Below, piece by piece: positions 7,225 to 12,589 of a stretch of DNA of 12,589 nt. The DNA lies in NCBI GenBank assembly GCA_028679775.1, contig JAJRAX010000039.1:1-12589 (forward strand), in the 5' to 3' direction. The stretch is from Methanothrix sp. (GTDB lineage Archaea > Halobacteriota > Methanosarcinia > Methanotrichales > Methanotrichaceae). Position numbers and translations under genes: made by a program. The notes beneath the pieces are model-generated. The model searched no databases and was not told where the DNA came from. It saw only the letters and a program-made list of their open reading frames with translations. The first letter of the stretch is position 1. Every line of letters starts with the position of its first letter.

Positions 7225-8120
7225 TGAGCTTATTAGACTGCTTGAGGAAATGTGTAAAAATTCCCCACATAATATTGATCCCCATATTCATTATTTCTCT
7301 GGCTATTTCGGTGTCTTTAGTTTTATTTTCCAGTCCTACATATATTATTGTAGAACCAGATGCTATCAATGAATCGTTCGCAGACACTGGTGGAGCTAGT
7401 GATGTAATTAAAACATTATCTATAAAAAATTTAGGTAATGATCGAATTGAACTTGATATTGGCGTTATGGGCAATAGAATAACCGATACCAGATCATTGG
7501 TCAGTCAATTAAGCACTGCAACACATATTATATACCATGATGTATCTAGCATAGAAAAAATCAAAGCTATTGATAAAAACAGTGCAAAGTCAATCAATAC
7601 AACTATTGTTGATATCCAGAAAAATATACAATATTTGAATAGCAGTATCTCTAATTTGTCCGCTATTTTTAAGAATATCTCTATAGATATTAAAAATATA
7701 AATAATGATATAAATTCTATGGAGAATGAAACGAACCTTCTAAATGAGACGACCGATAGTCATAATAAGACGTCTATATTAAACTTAATCAACGATTCAA
7801 AGGTCCAACTGGCTTCAATAAACGCAGATATAACCCAATATGGGGCTATATTTGTTTCGTTAAGTCATAGTCCTAAGATCAAAAGCGGCGAAACGGAATT
7901 TGTTTTAGTAGAAATCGATCCATCTTTGGCCACCACAAATGGCGAATACAAAGGAGCCATAATCATCGAAGCCGATAATAAAAAGCTCCACAAAGTAGTT
8001 CCAATTTCCTTTAAAATTAAAGGGACTACAATTGGCTCCGCAGAGATAAAATCCAACGATAGTAAGTCAATTGCCACCAATAATACAACTCTCAATTTAA
8101 CCGGATCTCTCGCGAGCTAA
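7224..8120 (+). CDS. Single-pass protein with sequon-rich Ig-like/coiled-coil ectodomain (island gene B)
   Basis: A 298-aa protein with a short basic N-terminus, one membrane segment (about 14-35) and a large ectodomain. Residues about 40-85 (TLSIKNLGNDRIELDIGV) and 207-267 (SPKIKSGETEFVLVEIDP, then TTNGEYKGAIIIEA) read as the two halves of one Ig-like beta sandwich of the kind found in archaeal surface proteins. Between them, about 105-205, is a predicted helical coiled coil rich in I, N and S. I count 13 N-x-S/T sequons, clustered in the coiled coil and the C-terminal tail, as expected for a glycosylated archaeal surface protein. Its ATG overlaps the stop of gene A (TAATG) behind an AAAGGGGG site, so translation is coupled. 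The family is unrecognised. It probably pairs with gene A in one membrane complex (inference). A T-run at 8124-8129 follows the stop. Confidence 0.75.
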   Translation: MSLLDCLRKCVKIPHIILIPIFIISLAISVSLVLFSSPTYIIVEPDAINESFADTGGASDVIKTLSIKNLGNDRIELDIGVMGNRITDTRSLVSQLSTATHIIYHDVSSIEKIKAIDKNSAKSINTTIVDIQKNIQYLNSSISNLSAIFKNISIDIKNINNDINSMENETNLLNETTDSHNKTSILNLINDSKVQLASINADITQYGAIFVSLSHSPKIKSGETEFVLVEIDPSLATTNGEYKGAIIIEADNKKLHKVVPISFKIKGTTIGSAEIKSNDSKSIATNNTTLNLTGSLAS

Positions 8121-8123
8121 ATA

Positions 8124-8129
8124 TTTTTT
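8124..8129 (+). terminator. T6 tract after the island operon
   Basis: Six consecutive T residues lie 4 nt after the stop of island gene B, with no stem-loop before them. This is typical of archaeal U-tract termination and marks the end of the AT-rich segment. Confidence 0.4.
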
Positions 8130-8160
8130 GCAGAACACTCGGCCGACTCTGACGGCAAGT

Positions 8161-8168
8161 CTTTAATT
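8161..8168 (+). promoter_or_regulatory. Candidate TATA box for the reductase-SAM hydrolase-mer run
   Basis: CTTTAATT lies about 42 nt before the ATG at 8207, predicting transcription from near 8190 and a short leader. That leader would contain GGATGATC (8194-8201), which resembles the archaeal Shine-Dalgarno GGTGATC and has suitable spacing to the start. Confidence 0.4.
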
Positions 8169-8206
8169 GCTTTGCAGTTGATATCCTCAGCTTGGATGAT
8201 CTCAGA

Positions 8207-9436
8207 ATGAAATTTCTTGTTTTTGGCGGCACAGGCCGGATAGGCTCGGCTGTAGCCTGGGACCTGGCCCGACGCAGCGGCGCAGATGAGGTAGGAATAG
8301 CAGGCAGAAGCCGGACTTCGCTGGACAAAACCAGGCAGTGGATCGGCAGCGAGAAGGTGGTATCCCATGTCATTGATATCGCCGACGCCCGCAAATCTCG
8401 GGCGCTGATGAAGGAGTACGATGTGGGCATCATTGCCCTTCCGGACAGACGCAGCAGCTACAAGACTGTTGAGACTGCCATTGGCGCAGGCCTGAATGTG
8501 GTGGACATTCTCGAGGAGTACCACCGAAGACCGGACCCCTACGAGATAGAGGGCCTGGAGGTTCCGACTGGAATGAGCCTGGACGAATACGGTGAGTCGT
8601 TGCACAAACGAGCTCTGGACTGCGGAGTCACACTGCTCGACGGCATGGGTTTTGCTCCAGGGCTCTCCAATGTGACCCTTGCGGAGGCAATCAGAAAGGT
8701 GCATGCTGACAGGGCTGTCGCGCGAGTGGGTGGCATCCCCTGCCGGGAGTCGGCTGCACGCCACCCTCTGAAGTACATGATCACCTGGTCCTTCGAGCAT
8801 GTCTTGCGGGAGTACATGGTTGATGTGAGAATCATAGAGGACGGCAAAATCTCAGAGGTTAAAGCCACCTCTGGGCGGGAGAGCTTCCGTTTTGCCGAAT
8901 GCGGACAGGATGAGATGCTGGAATGTGCCATCACCCCAGGAATGCCAAGTTTCCTCTTCACCAGAAACGATCTCAACAGCTTCTCGGAGAAGACCATTCG
9001 CTGGCCTGGACACTGGCAGGCCATTGATGCCCTCAAGGATTGCGGCCTTCTGGATATCGAGCCCATCAGCTTTGACAGCGGGACAATCTCGCCTAGAGAC
9101 CTGACTTTGCGCATCATCGAGCCAAAACTCGTGCCCCTACCCGGCGACGAGGATGTCTGCGTCATGTGGAATACCGCATGGGGCAGAGTTGGCCGGGCTG
9201 ACAGCTTCATGTGGATTGGGCCTGACAGAGAAAACGGAATATCGGCTATGGCCAGGGTGACGGCCTCCTGCTCGGCAGTTGCAGCCAGGCAGCTTGCCAG
9301 TGGCGAAATCAAGGAGAAAGGAATCGTAGCTCCGGAGGACGCCATCAAAAATGATGCCTATAGTCTCTTCATGAAGGAGCTGGGCAAGAGAGGACTGGTC
9401 GTGTCTGAACGCTTATCTGAACAGGGGGAAGAATGA
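8207..9436 (+). CDS. Saccharopine dehydrogenase-like NAD(P)-dependent oxidoreductase
   Basis: A 409-aa protein with an N-terminal Rossmann fold: FLVFGGTGRIG at residues 3-13 is the dinucleotide-binding loop. It is followed by VVSHVIDIAD, DVGIIALPDRRSS and the GLNVVDI strand. The central GMGFAPGLSNVTLAEAI segment corresponds to the G-x-x-PG-x-x-N motif of the saccharopine dehydrogenase / carboxynorspermidine dehydrogenase superfamily. Family members reduce or oxidise amino-acid imine adducts, but this archaeal subgroup has no assigned substrate that I know of. ATG 8207 is chosen because it starts right at the Rossmann strand and has a GGATGATC site upstream; a TTG at 8192 would add five residues. 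The SAM hydrolase gene follows after 16 nt, so the two are likely cotranscribed. Composition is normal again after the AT-rich island. Confidence 0.85.
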   Translation: MKFLVFGGTGRIGSAVAWDLARRSGADEVGIAGRSRTSLDKTRQWIGSEKVVSHVIDIADARKSRALMKEYDVGIIALPDRRSSYKTVETAIGAGLNVVDILEEYHRRPDPYEIEGLEVPTGMSLDEYGESLHKRALDCGVTLLDGMGFAPGLSNVTLAEAIRKVHADRAVARVGGIPCRESAARHPLKYMITWSFEHVLREYMVDVRIIEDGKISEVKATSGRESFRFAECGQDEMLECAITPGMPSFLFTRNDLNSFSEKTIRWPGHWQAIDALKDCGLLDIEPISFDSGTISPRDLTLRIIEPKLVPLPGDEDVCVMWNTAWGRVGRADSFMWIGPDRENGISAMARVTASCSAVAARQLASGEIKEKGIVAPEDAIKNDAYSLFMKELGKRGLVVSERLSEQGEE

Positions 9437-9452
9437 GCAGCAGACTGAAAGA

Positions 9453-11232
<1,780 letters not shown>

Positions 11233-11286
11233 GGGATTGGATAAGGAATTCGGTAAGCGATTGGAAAAACAAAGGATTCAAAGGCC

Positions 11287-11805
11287 ATGCGTGCTCTATA
11301 CATTGGGCGCTTCCAGCCGTATCATCTGGGCCATCAGGCGGTCCTGGAGAAGATCGCCCTGGAGGTAGAGGAGATAGTAATAGTGATTGGCAGCGCCCAG
11401 GAGAGCCACACCCCTGAAAATCCCTTCACAGGCGGGGAGCGGATGGAGATGATCTATGGGGCTTTAAGTGAATGCTCTCTGCAGGATCGCTGTTATGTCA
11501 CGCCGTTGCAGGATATTCAACGCAATTCGGTGTGGGTCTCTCATCTTCAATCCATGGTTCCGAGTTTTGAGGCGGTTTATTCCAATAATCCTCTGGTCGT
11601 TCAGCTGATCTCCGAAGCGGGAATTGAGATTCGAAATCCTCCCATGTATCAGAGGGAGCTTTTCTCTGGGACGGCCATTAGAAAGCTGATGACCGAAAAT
11701 GGGGACTGGAAGAAGCTAGTGCCGGATGCTGTGGCGGCGTTCATCGAAGATACGGGAGGAGTAGAGAGGCTTATCTCCGTATCCAAGAACGACAGCTCCG
11801 AGTAA
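11287..11805 (+). CDS. nadM: Nicotinamide-nucleotide adenylyltransferase, archaeal type
   Basis: A 172-aa nucleotidyltransferase that joins NMN and ATP to form NAD+ and pyrophosphate. The archaeal NadM signature is clear: GRFQPYHLGH (7-16) with the HxGH pair H13 and H16 that bind ATP phosphates, ENPFTGGERM (44-53), RNPPMYQRELFSGTAIRKLM (116-135) with the SGTxIR motif, and a C-terminal helix. Length is typical. It follows mer after 54 nt. That gap contains short variants of GGATTGGA/GGATTCA but no convincing TATA box, so it may be read from the upstream promoter. A weak AAAGG precedes the ATG. The gene faces the leftward SNase-like gene across a 42-nt convergent gap. Confidence 0.95.
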   Translation: MRALYIGRFQPYHLGHQAVLEKIALEVEEIVIVIGSAQESHTPENPFTGGERMEMIYGALSECSLQDRCYVTPLQDIQRNSVWVSHLQSMVPSFEAVYSNNPLVVQLISEAGIEIRNPPMYQRELFSGTAIRKLMTENGDWKKLVPDAVAAFIEDTGGVERLISVSKNDSSE

Positions 11806-11826
11806 AAGGAATCTTATAGCAACGTC

Positions 11827-11841
11827 AGCCATCTGGCTTTT
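11827..11841. terminator. Convergent-gene terminator between nadM and the SNase-like gene
   Basis: AGCCA (11827-11831) and TGGCT (11834-11838) form a small hairpin, and the T at 11838 opens the run TTTT (11838-11841) on the nadM strand. The two convergent stop codons are 42 nt apart, so this short stretch must stop at least one of the transcripts. The stem is short; support is moderate. Confidence 0.45.
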
Positions 11842-11847
11842 GCTAGA

Positions 11848-12261
11848 CTACCAGAGGGCTGGATCAAATTCGCTGGGCGTATTGTTCTTGATAGCTGCAT
11901 ATCCGGCATCGACTATCATTTTGTTGAAGTTTCTGTTGAGATTCGGCATTCCGTCGGATCCTGAGAGGTAGACCAGACAGGGAATGCCTCCGTCTGCATA
12001 GGTGCCGGCCAGGTCGTCTTTATCCAGGAATACCACTGCGTTGAGAAGCTGCTCCATGCTGTACTCTCGGGCATGAACTCCCTCGATGGTCCCCATCTCC
12101 GGGCTATTGACCTGAGCGAGGGAGACCTGACCGAACCCCTCTACATTGAACGAGTCGCCATCCACAACGTGGGTGACAATTCCTGATGGATAGTCCTGAG
12201 CAAAGGCCACCTGGGCGGCGGCGATCAGAACGAGAGCTTGCAGCACAATTTTTAGTATCAT
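11848..12261 (-). CDS. Secreted SNase (thermonuclease)-fold protein, probably catalytically dead
   Basis: A 137-aa protein with a classic signal peptide (hydrophobic 2-19, AFA-Q cleavage near 21). The mature part follows the staphylococcal nuclease layout: VVDGDSF (32-38), VSLAQVNSPE (46-55), EGVHAREYSMEQL (60-72), a strand pair at about 75-99, NLNRNFNKMIVDAGYA (107-122) and a terminal FDPALW. In active SNases the DGD Asp, the Arg and Asp of RLxGIDxPE, its Glu, and a later Arg of YGR are needed. Here the DGD Asp (34 or 36) and Glu55 remain, but the first Arg is Ser47, the Asp is Asn52, and the YGR segment reads ADGGIP without Arg. A secreted binding or structural role on an SNase scaffold is more likely than nuclease activity (inference). 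Transcription is leftward, converging on nadM. Confidence 0.8.
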   Translation of the reverse strand: MILKIVLQALVLIAAAQVAFAQDYPSGIVTHVVDGDSFNVEGFGQVSLAQVNSPEMGTIEGVHAREYSMEQLLNAVVFLDKDDLAGTYADGGIPCLVYLSGSDGMPNLNRNFNKMIVDAGYAAIKNNTPSEFDPALW

Positions 12262-12273
12262 GATTTTGGTTGT

Positions 12274-12286
12274 GGCCTGTCAGGCC
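12274..12286. repeat. Palindrome upstream of the SNase-like gene
   Basis: GGCCT / AGGCC around GTC lies 13 nt upstream of the SNase-like ATG (leftward), with TTTTTAGG beside it on that strand. It could be an operator, or part of a terminator for the coiled-coil gene upstream. The two readings cannot be separated here. Confidence 0.35.
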
Positions 12287-12287
12287 T

Positions 12288-12313
12288 AAAAAGCATCGCT
12301 CTTGAGTATGAGC
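12288..12313 (-). terminator. Possible terminator of the coiled-coil gene
   Basis: Read leftward, GCTC (12313-12310) and GAGC (12301-12298) form a 4-bp stem, followed by GATGC and TTTTT at 12292-12288. It starts 6 nt after the stop of the coiled-coil gene. The stem is weak, but position and U-tract fit. Confidence 0.35.
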
Positions 12314-12318
12314 ATCTT

Positions 12319-12567
12319 TCAGAGCATCCCTAGCTGTTCTTTTATTGCCTGGATATCTGACTGCACCTGTCTGAGAGTCATCCCATATCCTGGCTGGATG
12401 TCCTCTCTCATGCCTTTGATTTCTTCCAGCGTGGCGTCTGTGGTTTTCCGCACCTCTTTTATGTCTGTCTTCATCTCTTTCATGTCGCCCTTCATCTCTT
12501 TGAGGTCATCTCTCATATCGAGAAGCAGCGGGATAGCCTTATCCAATTGAACGAATGAGCAAAACAT
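12319..12567 (-). CDS. Coiled-coil protein, possibly the C-terminal part of a longer gene
   Basis: At least 82 residues, mostly charged heptads: MRDDLKEMKGD, MKEMKTDIKEV, then ATLEEIKGMREDIQPG and a C-terminal RQVQSDIQAIKEQLGML. This reads as one long helix that would form a coiled coil, broken once at the DIQPGYG turn. The ATG at 12567 has GAGGTG just upstream, and a GTG at 12573 is also possible. However, the frame stays open to the right edge of the window, so the protein could begin outside it. The DIQPG...R-x-V-x-x-D-x-x-x-IKE tail reminds me of helical tails on some archaeal acylphosphatase-like proteins, but I am unsure. The role is unknown. It is transcribed leftward, toward the SNase-like gene. 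Confidence 0.6.
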   Translation of the reverse strand: MFCSFVQLDKAIPLLLDMRDDLKEMKGDMKEMKTDIKEVRKTTDATLEEIKGMREDIQPGYGMTLRQVQSDIQAIKEQLGML

Positions 12568-12589
12568 GGCCACCTCACTGGTTCGCCCA

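Larger units (their letters stand above)
5964..8126. other. AT-rich accessory island with a two-gene membrane module
   Basis: From just after the OB-fold gene to just after 8120, base composition falls sharply (roughly one third GC by eye, against about half or more on both sides). Codons such as ATA, AAA and AAT dominate. Both genes inside have no recognisable housekeeping family, while genes on both sides are conserved core types. The 9-mer TTTGCAGAA occurs at 5966-5974 and 8127-8135, immediately outside the two genes. The 202-nt leader (5964-6165) holds only AT-rich DNA with TATA-like sites. No integrase or transposase is inside. Horizontal acquisition is inferred from composition and context. 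Confidence 0.6.

Noticed and set aside
7561..7760. Repeat-like AAT/ATA-rich DNA in island gene B considered as a repeat array
   Set aside because: There is no regular unit or spacer; the pattern reflects an Asn/Ile/Ser-rich coiled coil in AT-rich coding DNA.
8539..9348. 269-codon leftward frame inside the reductase gene
   Set aside because: Antisense shadow of a Rossmann-fold gene, with Ser/Arg-rich low-quality translation and no promoter.
11233..11286. GGATTGGA/GGATTCA variants between mer and nadM as a repeat or regulatory array
   Set aside because: The copies are too short and irregular, and no promoter element accompanies them.

Overview
The window reads as a chromosomal segment of a methanogenic archaeon, most likely Methanosarcinales and plausibly Methanothrix/Methanosaeta-like. 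The genus is an inference; the archaeal and methanogen assignment is firm. The main evidence is a clear F420-dependent methylene-H4MPT reductase (mer), an archaeal-type NMN adenylyltransferase (nadM), archaeal TATA boxes at plausible distances from start codons, and a TnpB of the kind common in methanogens. Most genes have moderately high GC. One stretch, about 5964-8120, is clearly AT-rich and stands apart.

Layout. 1-1047 (minus): an IS200/IS605-type TnpB that runs off the left edge. It has an open frame but has lost the first catalytic Asp of RuvC and one zinc-finger Cys. 1209-3318 (plus): gpmI (glycolysis/gluconeogenesis) overlapping a VIT1-type membrane protein. 3412-5079 (plus): an M20 metallopeptidase followed 3 nt later by mobB (molybdenum cofactor guanylylation). 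5080-5322: one unassigned, possibly decayed ORF. 5323-5963: a 58-aa CxxC protein and a membrane-anchored OB-fold protein. 5964-8120: an AT-rich island with two translationally coupled membrane-protein genes of unknown function. 8207-11805 (plus): a core run of a saccharopine-dehydrogenase-like reductase, a SAM hydrolase (DUF62 family), mer and nadM. 11848-12573 (minus): a secreted SNase-fold protein lacking most catalytic residues, and a coiled-coil protein that may continue past the right edge.

How the genes work together. GpmI, MobB, Mer and NadM are housekeeping. MobB serves the pterin cofactor used by formylmethanofuran dehydrogenase, Mer is a core step of methanogenesis, and NadM finishes NAD synthesis. 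The SAM hydrolase, reductase and small proteins are conserved-looking but poorly understood.

The best candidates for something undescribed are the two-gene membrane module at 6166-8120 (a four-TM Cys-rich protein coupled to a heavily sequon-decorated Ig-like/coiled-coil ectodomain protein) and the nuclease-dead TnpB at the left edge. No CRISPR array, tRNA or rRNA was seen.
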